DNA of 45,426 bases from M3 sp964637445 (GCA_964637445.1 CAZWWS010000015.1:1-45426); one strand, 5' to 3'; positions 18,044-28,145 are shown, numbered from the stretch's first letter. Notes: generated by a model from the letters alone, not told the origin. Translations and numbers: made by a program.

Positions 18044-19621
18044 ATGAAAATGAAAAATAAAATATTCTCATTGGGATTGATTGCTGCTGCATCTCTATCG
18101 TTTGCATCGTGCAGTGATTTTCTCGAAGAAGAACCCAAGACCTCGATTACTGAGGAACAGATGTATTCCTCACCGGAATATGCCGAATCTAACCTCCAAA
18201 CATGCTACAAGGGTTGGCGTGGTATGTTTACCGACCGTTATCTATGGGAATTGATGGTTGGTACCGATGAAATCCAATCAGGTGCATATCAGGCTCTGAA
18301 AGAAGATGGAATGAAGCGTGGTTCGCTCGACCGATATGACGCTCTCTTGACTTCGGAGTTGTACTATATCTCTGACCAATGGGGTAATCGTTGGACTAAG
18401 GTAGGCGAAGCTGCCAAGATAATTCGTGCACTCAAGCCCCAAATCGAATCAGATGATTTGGCTCGTCAACTTTATGGTGAAGCTTGCTTCATCCGTGCCG
18501 GTTTGACTATGGAGCTTACTCTTGTGTTTGGCGAAGTGCCCATCATCGATCTTGAAAATATCGCTACTCTCGGTTATGGTCGTCAACCGGCAGCCGATGT
18601 GTGGAAATTCATAATCAATGACTTCAAAGAGGCTGAAAAGTACTGTCCTACAAGCAATGAACCCGGACGTGCCACTACTTATGCTGCGTCAATGCTTCTC
18701 GGTTATGCTTATATGGCAGCTCCTGAAGAAACCGGTCTTCGCGATTTCTCTTTGGCAAAGGACGCGCTCTATAAGGTTGTGACCGGTCCGTTCTCATTGG
18801 TATATTATTATGACTTATGGGATTATTCTATGACCAATACGGCTGAGTCTATATTTGAATGGCAATTCTCAAATGCTTGGCCTGATAATAATGCTATTCA
18901 ATTCCAAATCGGTTCTCGTGCCGTTCAATCGATGGGTGGCGACGGTTGCTTCATGAGTGGTTATGATCACGCTGTTCCTTCGGCTTGGGCTTATAGTGAT
19001 GTGGCTGACGGTGGTATTTGGGAAGATGGCGACGTTCGTAAAGAAGAGTCTATTCGCTACGACTTCTCTTGGTTTGGCAAAACTCCTACTCTCGAAAGTG
19101 TGGCTTGGGAAGACCTTGGCGACGACCATGACGAACTTCTTCCTCATATCAAGAAGTATGAAGACTTCCGCACCGACTCTCACTCAGGTATGGGCTTAAA
19201 TAATATGTGGTATTCGGGTAAGAATATTCCGTTCCTTCGCCTTGGTAACGCTATCCTTCTTTATGCAGAATGTCTTAACGAACTCGGTCAAACTTCTGAC
19301 GCAGTTGCCGAAGTAAACAAAGTGCGTGCTCGTGCTTGGGATTGGGCTCTTCCCACCGATAAGGAATGGAAAAATATGTCACAAGACCAATTCCGCAAAG
19401 AAATCATGACAGAACGCGTACGTGAACTATTCGGCGAACGTTGGCGTAAATTCGACCTCATTCGTACAGACAACTTCTTGGAATATGTTAAGGAACGCAA
19501 TAAATGGGCAAAACGTTCGGGCACTATCCAAGAATGGAATAAAGTTTGGCCTATTCCTTTGAGCGAAATCGACCAAAACGACGACATAGCTCCTGAAGAT
19601 CAAAACGAAGGTTACAGATAA
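18044..19621 (+). CDS. susD: SusD/RagB-family outer membrane glycan-binding lipoprotein
   Basis: A surface lipoprotein that caps the SusC barrel and binds the glycan. The 525-aa protein has a lipoprotein signal with the lipobox ending at Cys23 (SLSFASC) followed by SDFLEEEPKT, typical of the family. The SusD_RagB C-terminal signature is visible near the end (REIMTERVRELFGERWRKFDLIR), with an alpha-helical TPR-like core. It is cotranscribed with susC and followed by a strong hairpin at 19650-19695. Confidence 0.95.
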   Translation: MKMKNKIFSLGLIAAASLSFASCSDFLEEEPKTSITEEQMYSSPEYAESNLQTCYKGWRGMFTDRYLWELMVGTDEIQSGAYQALKEDGMKRGSLDRYDALLTSELYYISDQWGNRWTKVGEAAKIIRALKPQIESDDLARQLYGEACFIRAGLTMELTLVFGEVPIIDLENIATLGYGRQPAADVWKFIINDFKEAEKYCPTSNEPGRATTYAASMLLGYAYMAAPEETGLRDFSLAKDALYKVVTGPFSLVYYYDLWDYSMTNTAESIFEWQFSNAWPDNNAIQFQIGSRAVQSMGGDGCFMSGYDHAVPSAWAYSDVADGGIWEDGDVRKEESIRYDFSWFGKTPTLESVAWEDLGDDHDELLPHIKKYEDFRTDSHSGMGLNNMWYSGKNIPFLRLGNAILLYAECLNELGQTSDAVAEVNKVRARAWDWALPTDKEWKNMSQDQFRKEIMTERVRELFGERWRKFDLIRTDNFLEYVKERNKWAKRSGTIQEWNKVWPIPLSEIDQNDDIAPEDQNEGYR

Positions 19622-19649
19622 TTAGACATTTCTTTGTATAAACTATCAT

Positions 19650-19695
19650 CGTGGAGTGGCGGAAAACCCTCCGTCGCTCCACGATTTTTATTTTT
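19650..19695 (+). terminator. Terminator or attenuator after susD
   Basis: A 14-bp stem (CGTGGAGTGGCGGA with TCCGTCGCTCCACG, two G-T pairs) with a six-base loop is followed by ATTTTTATTTTT. No TAnnTTTG box lies between it and the next gene at 19736, so that gene probably relies on read-through. This would give higher susCD than downstream expression. Confidence 0.8.
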
Positions 19696-19735
19696 CAAAT
19701 ACTTTTCACTTCTAACAACTTAAACTGTTAACCAC

Positions 19736-21430
19736 ATGAAACATATTTTATTCAGTGTATTTGTAGCATCTGCCACAATTTCAGCTCATGCAGCAGCAAC
19801 ACTTCCGACTTATACCGAGTTGGATCTTACATCTCTTGTATCAAATGGCATGTTTGTAGGCAATAATGGTCTTGCCGATTTCAATGGCGATGGCAACCTC
19901 GACATTTTTGTATGTGGTCGCGACCTCAATCAAGGTTGGAAAACCGGAGCATTTTGGCTTTCAGGCGACGGATATTCATTCGATACGGTTCACGAATTCA
20001 CCAATATCTACGACTATGACAGCCAAATCATACCTTTTGACTTCGACATCGATGGCGATATTGACGTGATTTATACCGGCTATGGTGGCGCAAAGTTGTT
20101 CAAAAACGATGGTAGCGGAACATTCGAACAAGTTGACGGATTCGCTATTGACAATGAAATGTGGCTTGATGGTGATACAAATGAAACATGGTTTGACGGA
20201 ATTTTCAATATCGCCGATTTCAACCACGACGGCTATCCCGATATCCTTTGTATGACCAACAGCAATCCTACCATCTTGATTAACGACTCCGGAGCCGGAA
20301 CCTTCACACCTATAGCTGATGCAGGCATCGCGCCTCAACGAGGTGGAACTACGGCTGTTGGCGACATCAATGGCGATGGTATTCAAGATGTCGTTGTAAG
20401 CGGATGGAACGACACTTTTGGCAACGATTGTTTCCGTGCATATATAGGTAAGGGCGATGGTACTTTCACATTCAACTATGCCAACAACGACCCGTTTGAT
20501 CTTGTAAATCGCGGTACTGAGAAGGGGCACATCATTCTCGTTGACATAGACTCAGACGGAGATCTCGACCTCTTCATTACAGGAACATCATGTCCTATCG
20601 CATGGACCAGTATTTCTGAAATATGGCTCAACAACGGCACCGGAATTTTTGCTCTTGATTCAAGCACGACCTTTACCGGAGTCCAAAAATCTGGAGCTGA
20701 CTGGTGTGACCTCAATGGCGACGGCACTATCGACTTGGTTTTCGCCGGCGAAGGCTCCGGAGCAACAACCCACATTGTACTCAACGAAGGCAACGGCACA
20801 TATACCACACACACCGAAACCGTTCTCGGTGGTCACCGTGGAGGTGCTACAATCACAGCTGCCGATTTCAACAGCAATGGATGGATTGATATAATGGTTC
20901 AAGGCTATAACGACGCCGGTAGCAACCACTTCCAAGTTGCAAACGGAATTGGCAACCAAAGAAGTATGAACGTAGCTCCTACCGCTCCTACCAATCTGAT
21001 GGCAAAAACTGCCGAAGGTAAGGTGTCTTTCTCTTGGGAAGCAGGCAGTGACACAAAGACCCCTACAGCAGCTCTTCGCTACAACATTTACGTAAAGCTC
21101 ATCGACGGTGAGATTATCTCCGTTGTTCCGGCCGATCCGGCAACAGGAAAACTACGCTCTATCGAAGTTGGATCAGCTTTAATCACTTGCAGCTATACCC
21201 TCAACATTGATGCAGCTAAAATCGCAGAATGGGGCGTACAAACCATAGATGGCGGCAAACTTGGCAGCCCATTCGCAGTCGGAGAAATTTCTGCCATCGA
21301 AAATATCGAAATTGACGACAATGAAGCCATTGAATACTACAACATCCAAGGTGTGAAAGTAGAAAATCCTCAGTCAGGACTTTATATCAAGAAGCAGGGC
21401 AACAAGGCAACTAAAGTGCTTGTTAAATAA
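19736..21430 (+). CDS. Secreted FG-GAP/VCBS-repeat protein with Fn3-like domain and T9SS-like C-terminus
   Basis: A 564-aa exported protein with a signal peptide (MKHILFSVFVASATISAHAA). It has seven calcium-loop-type repeats, including DFNGDGNLD (48-56), DFDIDGDID (102-110), DFNHDGYPD (161-169), DINGDGIQD (210-218), DIDSDGDLD, DLNGDGTID and DFNSNGWID, as in seven-bladed FG-GAP propellers. An Fn3-like stretch follows (APTNLMAKTAEGKVSFSWEA). The C-terminus (YYNIQGVKVENPQSGLYIKK, then a short run ending KVLVK) resembles type IX secretion sorting domains. There is no lipobox. Its place after susCD suggests a surface glycan-binding role, but no binding site can be identified. Confidence 0.82.
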   Translation: MKHILFSVFVASATISAHAAATLPTYTELDLTSLVSNGMFVGNNGLADFNGDGNLDIFVCGRDLNQGWKTGAFWLSGDGYSFDTVHEFTNIYDYDSQIIPFDFDIDGDIDVIYTGYGGAKLFKNDGSGTFEQVDGFAIDNEMWLDGDTNETWFDGIFNIADFNHDGYPDILCMTNSNPTILINDSGAGTFTPIADAGIAPQRGGTTAVGDINGDGIQDVVVSGWNDTFGNDCFRAYIGKGDGTFTFNYANNDPFDLVNRGTEKGHIILVDIDSDGDLDLFITGTSCPIAWTSISEIWLNNGTGIFALDSSTTFTGVQKSGADWCDLNGDGTIDLVFAGEGSGATTHIVLNEGNGTYTTHTETVLGGHRGGATITAADFNSNGWIDIMVQGYNDAGSNHFQVANGIGNQRSMNVAPTAPTNLMAKTAEGKVSFSWEAGSDTKTPTAALRYNIYVKLIDGEIISVVPADPATGKLRSIEVGSALITCSYTLNIDAAKIAEWGVQTIDGGKLGSPFAVGEISAIENIEIDDNEAIEYYNIQGVKVENPQSGLYIKKQGNKATKVLVK

Positions 21431-21469
21431 TGGATAATCATGTAGGGTAAAAAATTGGTTTAAGAGTGA

Positions 21470-21524
21470 GTTTGCCGATAATAGATGTAATGGGTTTCTG
21501 CTTCTATATCGGCAAACTTTTTTT
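21470..21524 (+). terminator. Rho-independent terminator after the FG-GAP gene
   Basis: A perfect 11-bp inverted repeat (GTTTGCCGATA at 21470-21480 and TATCGGCAAAC at 21507-21517) is followed by seven T (21518-21524). It separates the susCD/FG-GAP unit from the separately promoted GH27/36-like gene. Confidence 0.88.
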
Positions 21525-21573
21525 ATATATTCGAAAGAACCGGACTCTACGAATGATTTTGCACCGATTTTGT

Positions 21574-21625
21574 CATTTTTTGGTGCATACAGACAAGATA
21601 AAAAGAATCATTATTCTTAATTTTG
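21574..21625 (+). promoter_or_regulatory. Promoter of the GH27/36-like gene with upstream activator-like element
   Basis: TAATTTTG (21618-21625) is the -7 box. CATTTTTTGG begins at 21574, 44 bp upstream, with TGCAC 14 bp further up (21560). TGCACC (21560-21565) and GGTGCA (21582-21587) also form a perfect 6-bp inverted repeat here. No TTTG occurs at the -33 position. Confidence 0.6.
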
Positions 21626-21668
21626 TATCAAACGAAATTTATTACCGAAAACTAAATACCTAACAAGA

Positions 21669-24059
21669 ATGAGCATCAGCAAATATTTAGCAGCGTTTTT
21701 GGCTGTAACAGCCATCCCCGCAATGGCAGGCGATCTTGACATTACCAATGGAGTGTGGTCTATCACTGCCGGAACAGAAAATACATTGACTTATAAGCAA
21801 GATGGTATCACTTTGATTAAGAATGCGTATGTTAAGGCTCTTGACCCATCTTACAATGAAATGTCGTCGAAAGAATATCCTACAGTGACTCTCACCTCAA
21901 AATCTATCACCGATGGATTTGGAAGCGGTACGCAATACACTTATCGTTATTCCGGAATATCGGGACAAAACGATTTGGTGCAAAATATCTATATTTATTC
22001 CGAACTGCCTTACATCCTTGTCGAGGCTTCTGTGATTGCATCGTCGGGAACAACATCGTCGACCAATATTTGTCCGATAGTATCTGAAACCAGCAATACA
22101 CTGCAGATTGGCTCTACAAACAATAGAGTCTACAACATGCCGTTTGCCAATGATAATTGGGCTACATTTAATACCACACCTTGGGAGATCGGAGCGCAGA
22201 TAATCTCGTGCGAAGCTACTGCGTTGTTTAATGTCGATAGTCGTAAATCTCTTGTGCTTGGTTCTGTCGATCACTCGTCATGGAAATCAGCTATATATGT
22301 GACACCTAATGGTAATAATCGCGTTCGTAAAATCGTAGCCGAAGCAGGGTATATAAGCGAGCGCACATGGGACGTGTTTACTAACGGAAAAGCTACAAGC
22401 GAACGTCACGGGGCAGTAAAGGGCGCTCGTGTGGATTCTCCAAAATTCATGCTTGGCTATTTCGAAGATTGGCGTGTCGGACTTGAAACATACGGCGAAG
22501 CTAACACCGTGCTTTGTCCCAAATATGAATGGACTAATGATGAATCTCTTTTTGGCTGGCAATCGTGGGGTGGTATGGAGTTTGGATTGAACTATAACTC
22601 AGCTATGAGTGTTCTCGACTTTTTTGAAAGAGAATTGAAGCCGGTAGGATTCTATAACAAGGCCGGTCGTTGTCATATCGTGCTCGACTCAGGTTGGAGT
22701 GCGTTGAACGATACCCAACTCAAATATTTTGCTGACAGATGTAAAGAACTCGGATTTGTAGCCGGTATTTATACAACTCCGTTTACCTATTGGGGCAGCG
22801 AAAGCCAAGTGAATAATAATGAAGCTTGGGAAGGTGGATATTTGGGTGAAATGGTGCTTAAAGCAGGCGGAAAATATCGTCATATCAACGGCTTCTCGCT
22901 CGACCCGACTCATCCGGCTGTAAAGGATTGGAATCGTCGTACGTTTGAGAAATTCCGTAATCTCGGATTTGAGTTTGTTAAAATCGACTTTATGAACAAT
23001 GGTTCTCAAGAGGCTGATTCTTGGTACGACAAAAATATCACTACAGGTCTGCAAGCCTACAACTATGGAATGGATTATATTAAGGAATTTTGTGGCGACG
23101 ACATAATGCTCGATTTCTCAATCGCTCCGATATTCCCGGCCAAGGCACATGTACGTCGTATCGGTTGCGATGCATGGGGCGATTTGCCACAATCGATGTA
23201 TACTCTCAATTGTATCAATGGTTCATGGTGGCTCGACCGGGTGTATGCGTTCAACGACCCCGACCATATGTGTATGTCGAAGGTAGCGTTCTCCGGCAAA
23301 GGCTCGAACGATGAGCAAGAAGCCCGCATCCGTTATACTTGCGGTTTGATTACCGGAATGACGCTCCTCGGAGGTACTTACGCCTATGAAGGTGATGTAG
23401 TAAATGGTTATGGCCACGTAGTCGGCAATGACGCTGAGCGTGCTCGCGCCGTGAAGTTTGCTTCAAACAAGAATCTGACTGAAGTGGGGCGTATCGGTAA
23501 GACTTTCCGTCCGGTAGAGGGTACGTTCGACTATAAAAATACATTGTGGAGCACTGACGATGTAGCTACCGACAATGAATTTATCTACGACACAGGCGAT
23601 GCTTTCTACTATGTGGTATTCAATTACGATGGTACGGTCGGAACATTTACTCCTGACTACGACCGTCTTGGAGTATCGGCATCAGAATTTGTCAACGTGA
23701 CTGAGCTTTGGGAAAATAAGACTTATGATCCCTCGTCGCTACAAATTACCATTCCGAAGAAAGATGTTCGCATCTATCGCTTTGAACGCAAAAGTTATAG
23801 TGCAATAGAATCAATATTGGCTGATCCTTCGGGGTCGGTCAATATTGACTATATTTCCGGCAATCTGAGCGTTGCCGCATCGGAGCCTATAGCAGAGGTG
23901 AGTGTGTTTGGCGTTGATGGCGCATTGTTAACAATACAGTCATGTGATGCACATGACTGCAAAATAACACTACCTATCGATACAAATCCCGGTGTTGCTG
24001 TGGCATCGGTAAAGTTGGAATCAGGCAACAACATTGTAAAAAAAATTATTATTAAGTAG
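21669..24059 (+). CDS. Secreted clan GH-D (GH27/GH36-like) alpha-galactosidase-type enzyme
   Basis: A 796-aa exported glycosidase with a signal peptide (MSISKYLAAFLAVTAIPAMA). An N-terminal beta-sandwich (about 22-280) precedes a TIM barrel with LFGWQSWGG, LDSGWSALND, the candidate nucleophile Asp440 in VKIDFMNNG, and RRIGCDAWGD with Asp501 as a possible acid/base. The ending (SVNIDYISGNLSVAASEP, then VKKIIIK) resembles a type IX secretion C-terminal domain, suggesting surface attachment or release. Retaining cleavage of an alpha-galactoside is the likely reaction, but divergent clan GH-D members also act on other sugars. It has its own promoter and is followed directly by the hybrid regulator gene. 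Confidence 0.85.
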   Translation: MSISKYLAAFLAVTAIPAMAGDLDITNGVWSITAGTENTLTYKQDGITLIKNAYVKALDPSYNEMSSKEYPTVTLTSKSITDGFGSGTQYTYRYSGISGQNDLVQNIYIYSELPYILVEASVIASSGTTSSTNICPIVSETSNTLQIGSTNNRVYNMPFANDNWATFNTTPWEIGAQIISCEATALFNVDSRKSLVLGSVDHSSWKSAIYVTPNGNNRVRKIVAEAGYISERTWDVFTNGKATSERHGAVKGARVDSPKFMLGYFEDWRVGLETYGEANTVLCPKYEWTNDESLFGWQSWGGMEFGLNYNSAMSVLDFFERELKPVGFYNKAGRCHIVLDSGWSALNDTQLKYFADRCKELGFVAGIYTTPFTYWGSESQVNNNEAWEGGYLGEMVLKAGGKYRHINGFSLDPTHPAVKDWNRRTFEKFRNLGFEFVKIDFMNNGSQEADSWYDKNITTGLQAYNYGMDYIKEFCGDDIMLDFSIAPIFPAKAHVRRIGCDAWGDLPQSMYTLNCINGSWWLDRVYAFNDPDHMCMSKVAFSGKGSNDEQEARIRYTCGLITGMTLLGGTYAYEGDVVNGYGHVVGNDAERARAVKFASNKNLTEVGRIGKTFRPVEGTFDYKNTLWSTDDVATDNEFIYDTGDAFYYVVFNYDGTVGTFTPDYDRLGVSASEFVNVTELWENKTYDPSSLQITIPKKDVRIYRFERKSYSAIESILADPSGSVNIDYISGNLSVAASEPIAEVSVFGVDGALLTIQSCDAHDCKITLPIDTNPGVAVASVKLESGNNIVKKIIIK

Positions 24060-24076
24060 GACAGACGTTTTTTTCG

Positions 24077-24093
24077 ACAGATTATACATCTGT
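24077..24093. repeat. Short perfect palindrome between the GH27/36-like gene and the regulator
   Basis: ACAGAT and ATCTGT pair around a five-base loop (TATAC). No T run follows, so it is a poor terminator. It lies 20 bp before the regulator ATG and could be a regulatory dyad or a weak mRNA hairpin. Confidence 0.35.
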
Positions 24094-24112
24094 TCGTTAT
24101 AACGTGATTAAT

Positions 24113-27100
24113 ATGGCGTTATCATACGGAAAGCAATGGGTAATCGTGGGGCTTATGGCTCTATCGATTATTTTGTTCCCGGCCGAAGCAGTTGGGGCAG
24201 AGCACTATGCGTTTAAGCAAATCAGTAGTGAGCAAGGTCTATCGGCCAACAATGTGAAGTGTATCACACGCGACCGCTTAGGCTTTATGTGGTTTGGTAC
24301 AAAAAATGGGTTGAATCGTTACGATGGAAGTACGATAAGACGATTTGATGTGTTTGATACCAAACTAAATCGAGGCAATAACAATATAGGCGCACTCTTT
24401 GCTGATGAAAATTCCAATCTTTGGATAGGAACCGACCGTGGTATCTATATTTATAATCCGCATGAAGACAGCATAAATCACGTAGGTTTACGCACAAGTG
24501 AAGGAGCTGTTGCAACCAATTGGGTGCAGCGCATCGTAGGAGATAACAAGGGAAATGTGTGGGCGCTGCTTCCCGATGAGGGTGTGTATCTGTATTCGGA
24601 AGGAACAGTGCGCCATTTTTCAATTACACGCCCGGAAACATTGAAGGTTATCTTTCCGTCGGATATGTGTGTGGATCACGATGGTAATGTATGGGTGGTA
24701 ACTTCCGGTGCCGGGTTGTTTAAGTACGATACCAAAGCAGGTCGATTTATTTATGTCAACACCAATGGAGATGTAGATATAAAAAATGAACTGATATGTT
24801 GCGTCTGTGTAAATGATGAGGGCAACCTCGTCATGGGAAGTTCAGAGGGACATCTGTATTGTTATAATACGAAAACAAATGTCATAGAACCGGTAAAGTA
24901 TAGCAAATCGGGAGGTATCTATCTAAGATATATTGAATGTTTTGAGGATGAAATATGGATTGGTACTCATAGCGGCTTGTGGATACTTAATAAAACCACA
25001 GGAGCAGAAACATATTTGTCGGAAAATAGTGCCGACCAATTTTCATTGTCGGACAATACGGTCTATTGTATCTATCGAGATGCCGATGGTGGTGCATGGC
25101 TGGGAACGATGTTTGGAGGTGTAAGTTATTTCCATCGTCGTAAATTTAATTTCACTAATTATGGTCTTAACCATAATCTGTCGAGTCGTTTAGTGCTTGG
25201 ATTGGCAAACGATATTAATGGAAACATATGGATAGGGACTGAGAATGCCGGAGTTAATATTCTTGACCCAAAGACATCGACCATCCGACCGGCTACGTGC
25301 TACAATCGCTCCGATCAAATTGTGTTGATGATGACCGAATATGATGGAAATGTCTACACCTCGTTCTCTCGTAGCGGATTATATAAGACTGATTCAGATG
25401 GGCATACAAGTAAAATTTTTCCTCTTTCGGAAGATCAAGATGCCAATGTCTACTCGTATCTAATTGACAGCAAAGGTAATGAATGGGTTGGGCAAGGATT
25501 TGCTTTATTTCGTAGAGCGAAAGGCGACAGCGAGTTTGTTCGTATCCAAAAGACCTATTACGATTGGATTTATTACATAATGGAGTCTTCGGATGGTATG
25601 ATTTGGATAGGTACGATGGGTAATGGTGTATGGAAATACAATTCGGAAAATGGTAAGTTCAAATCATATGCCTATGATCATGCAGCCACTAATCCGTCAG
25701 GGCTGAAGTCTAATTCTGTAAACTATATATTGGAGGATTCAAACGGAAATATTTGGGTGTCGACCGATCGGGGCGGATTGAGTAGGTATAACGAGGAATC
25801 AGACAATTTTACTACTTATGGATTGGCTGATGGATTACCTGACGATTGTGTGTATAGCATTTTAGAGGATAAAAATGGTAATCTTTGGTTTGGAACTAAT
25901 AAGGGGTTGGTAAGATTCACTCCATCCAATCTCTGTGTACAAGTGTTTACTACTGATGATGGACTATCCGGAAACCAATATAACTATAAGTCGGCGATTC
26001 GTGGTTATGATGGACGTTTCTATTTTGGCGGTATAAATGGCGTGGTTTCGTTTGTGCCTGAATTATATGAGTTTGATCAGGTGCCTTCAGTGTATATAAC
26101 AGAGCTTCATGTGATGAGCGACGAACATGAAGTGTCGAGCATCGTTTTTGAGGATAATGTGAAATTTAATTACGACAAGTCTACTTTTGCAGTTAATGTG
26201 GCATCTCCCTCATATCGCCATTCCGGTCAATTGTCGATGAGCTATCGACTGCTACCTGTCAATCAAGAGTGGATACCGATGTCGGGAAATCAAATATCGT
26301 TTACCAACCTTGCTCCGGGAGAGTATGACCTTGAGGTGAAAGTTTTCAATGGGACATCAAGTAATGTGAGCGTATTGAAAATAGAAGTTCTACCCCCATG
26401 GTGGAAGTCTGCATGGGCGTATTGTATTTATGCGATACTCATGATTGTTGCCGCGGTGATATGGTTTATGTGGTATCGCAATAAGAAAGAGTTGCAACTT
26501 CGTAGCAGAGAAGAAGCCTTTGCTATCAATAAGGAGAAAGAATTGTATCGTTCGAAAGTTGCATTTTTTACTGAAATAGCTCATGAGATTCGGACTCCTT
26601 TGTCGTTGATAGATTTGCCTCTTGAAGCGATTGAAGAGATTGGAGTAAGCAACCAAGACATCAAACGATACTTGAAGGTGTCACGTCAGAATACGCATCG
26701 TTTGCTTGAATTGACCGGTCAATTGCTTGACTTTGAAAAGTTGGACTCAAACAAACTGACACTTAAAAACGAAAATGTGGATGTTGTGTCGTTTATAAAA
26801 AATATTGCCGAGCGATTTGAACCCACGTTTGCTCTGACCGGCAAACATTTTATAAGTGAATATGACGAACGGCCACTGACAGTGTCGACCGACCGCGAAG
26901 CTCTGACTAAGATAGTAAGCAATTTGCTTAACAATGCACTCAAATATGGAATGCATACCATTCGTTTGAAGTTGATTCAAAATGATGACACTTTTGTCAT
27001 AAAGGTATATAGCGATGGAGCTAAGATAGAAAATGATGAGCGTGAGCGAATATTCACTCCGTTTTATCAAACGAGCGACTCAGAGCGTGAGAAAAACGGT

Positions 27101-28123
27101 GTGGGTATCGGGTTGTCGTTGTCGAGGTCACTTGCCACATTGTTGGGTGGCTCTTTGACACTCGATGATAATCCGGATGAATTGAATATTTTTACGCTTT
27201 CTCTTCCCAAAACCGTTCTGCTGGTAGAGCATGAAGCTGTAATGGACTCTGAGATGGAAAATTATATGGTCATGGAGGAATCGAACCAAGCAAAAGTTCG
27301 ATCTGATGTGTATAATGTGCTATTGGTAGAGGATAATACCAATATCTTGGATTTTCTTGCCGAACAATTACGTCGAATATTTGTGGTGGAAACAGCTGCA
27401 AATGGTAAGGAGGCATTAGAAAAACTCAGCTCTCGTTCGTTTGATATTATTGTTTCTGATATTATGATGCCTGTAATGGATGGTTTGGAACTATGTCGCA
27501 GGGTTAAGGATGATATTAATATTTCACATATTCCGGTCGTGTTTATTACGGCTAAGAATGATTTGGATAGCAAGATTAAAGGATTGCAGTATGGAGCAGA
27601 GGCGTATGTGGAAAAACCGTTTTCAATCAAATATCTGCGTCAACTGATTAATTCATTACTTGACAATCGTCGCAGAGAGAGAAACTCATATACTAAAAAT
27701 CCATTCGTTTCGATCGACAGCATGCAGATGAGTAAGGGCGACGAGGCTTTTATGAATAAAGTACAAGATGTCATAAGCCAACATGTGTGTGAAGGCGATT
27801 TTAGTGTTGATATGTTATGTGATATTTTGGCGATGAGTCGTTCGAGCCTTTTGCGTAAAATTAAGACGCTGTTTAATATGACTCCAGCTGAGTTGATACG
27901 TCTTATTAAGTTTAAGAAGGCGGCTGAATTGATTCAATCGGGAGAATATCGCATAAGTGATGTGTGTTATATGGTCGGTGTCGGTTCGCCATCATATTTC
28001 AGCAAGCAGTTCTATAATCAGTTTGGCATCACTCCAAAAGATTTTGAAAAGCAATGTCGGGCTAAAAATTCGTCACTGCACCAGAAAAAAACGACAGAAA
28101 ATATCACAGATGATGAAGAGTAA
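24113..28123 (+). CDS. Hybrid two-component system regulator (HTCS)
   Basis: A one-protein sensor kinase, response regulator and DNA-binding activator typical of Bacteroidetes glycan loci (1336 aa). It has a signal peptide, periplasmic two-bladed-propeller sensor repeats (for example GFMWFGTKNGLNRYDG, NIWIGTENAGVNI and NLWFGTNKGLVRF) and a Y_Y_Y domain near 680-760. A membrane helix spans about 768-790. The HisKA phosphoacceptor is His824 (AHEIRTPLS), followed by an HATPase with NLLNNALKYG and GVGIGLSLSRS. The receiver's phospho-Asp is 1116 (VSDIMMPVMDG), and an AraC-type HTH ends the protein. The ATG at 24113 is chosen over a GTG at 24104. It lies inside the locus and most likely activates its promoters on sensing an oligosaccharide. 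Confidence 0.94.
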   Translation: MALSYGKQWVIVGLMALSIILFPAEAVGAEHYAFKQISSEQGLSANNVKCITRDRLGFMWFGTKNGLNRYDGSTIRRFDVFDTKLNRGNNNIGALFADENSNLWIGTDRGIYIYNPHEDSINHVGLRTSEGAVATNWVQRIVGDNKGNVWALLPDEGVYLYSEGTVRHFSITRPETLKVIFPSDMCVDHDGNVWVVTSGAGLFKYDTKAGRFIYVNTNGDVDIKNELICCVCVNDEGNLVMGSSEGHLYCYNTKTNVIEPVKYSKSGGIYLRYIECFEDEIWIGTHSGLWILNKTTGAETYLSENSADQFSLSDNTVYCIYRDADGGAWLGTMFGGVSYFHRRKFNFTNYGLNHNLSSRLVLGLANDINGNIWIGTENAGVNILDPKTSTIRPATCYNRSDQIVLMMTEYDGNVYTSFSRSGLYKTDSDGHTSKIFPLSEDQDANVYSYLIDSKGNEWVGQGFALFRRAKGDSEFVRIQKTYYDWIYYIMESSDGMIWIGTMGNGVWKYNSENGKFKSYAYDHAATNPSGLKSNSVNYILEDSNGNIWVSTDRGGLSRYNEESDNFTTYGLADGLPDDCVYSILEDKNGNLWFGTNKGLVRFTPSNLCVQVFTTDDGLSGNQYNYKSAIRGYDGRFYFGGINGVVSFVPELYEFDQVPSVYITELHVMSDEHEVSSIVFEDNVKFNYDKSTFAVNVASPSYRHSGQLSMSYRLLPVNQEWIPMSGNQISFTNLAPGEYDLEVKVFNGTSSNVSVLKIEVLPPWWKSAWAYCIYAILMIVAAVIWFMWYRNKKELQLRSREEAFAINKEKELYRSKVAFFTEIAHEIRTPLSLIDLPLEAIEEIGVSNQDIKRYLKVSRQNTHRLLELTGQLLDFEKLDSNKLTLKNENVDVVSFIKNIAERFEPTFALTGKHFISEYDERPLTVSTDREALTKIVSNLLNNALKYGMHTIRLKLIQNDDTFVIKVYSDGAKIENDERERIFTPFYQTSDSEREKNGVGIGLSLSRSLATLLGGSLTLDDNPDELNIFTLSLPKTVLLVEHEAVMDSEMENYMVMEESNQAKVRSDVYNVLLVEDNTNILDFLAEQLRRIFVVETAANGKEALEKLSSRSFDIIVSDIMMPVMDGLELCRRVKDDINISHIPVVFITAKNDLDSKIKGLQYGAEAYVEKPFSIKYLRQLINSLLDNRRRERNSYTKNPFVSIDSMQMSKGDEAFMNKVQDVISQHVCEGDFSVDMLCDILAMSRSSLLRKIKTLFNMTPAELIRLIKFKKAAELIQSGEYRISDVCYMVGVGSPSYFSKQFYNQFGITPKDFEKQCRAKNSSLHQKKTTENITDDEE

Positions 28124-28145
28124 CTATAAATTGCTATAATTTGGC

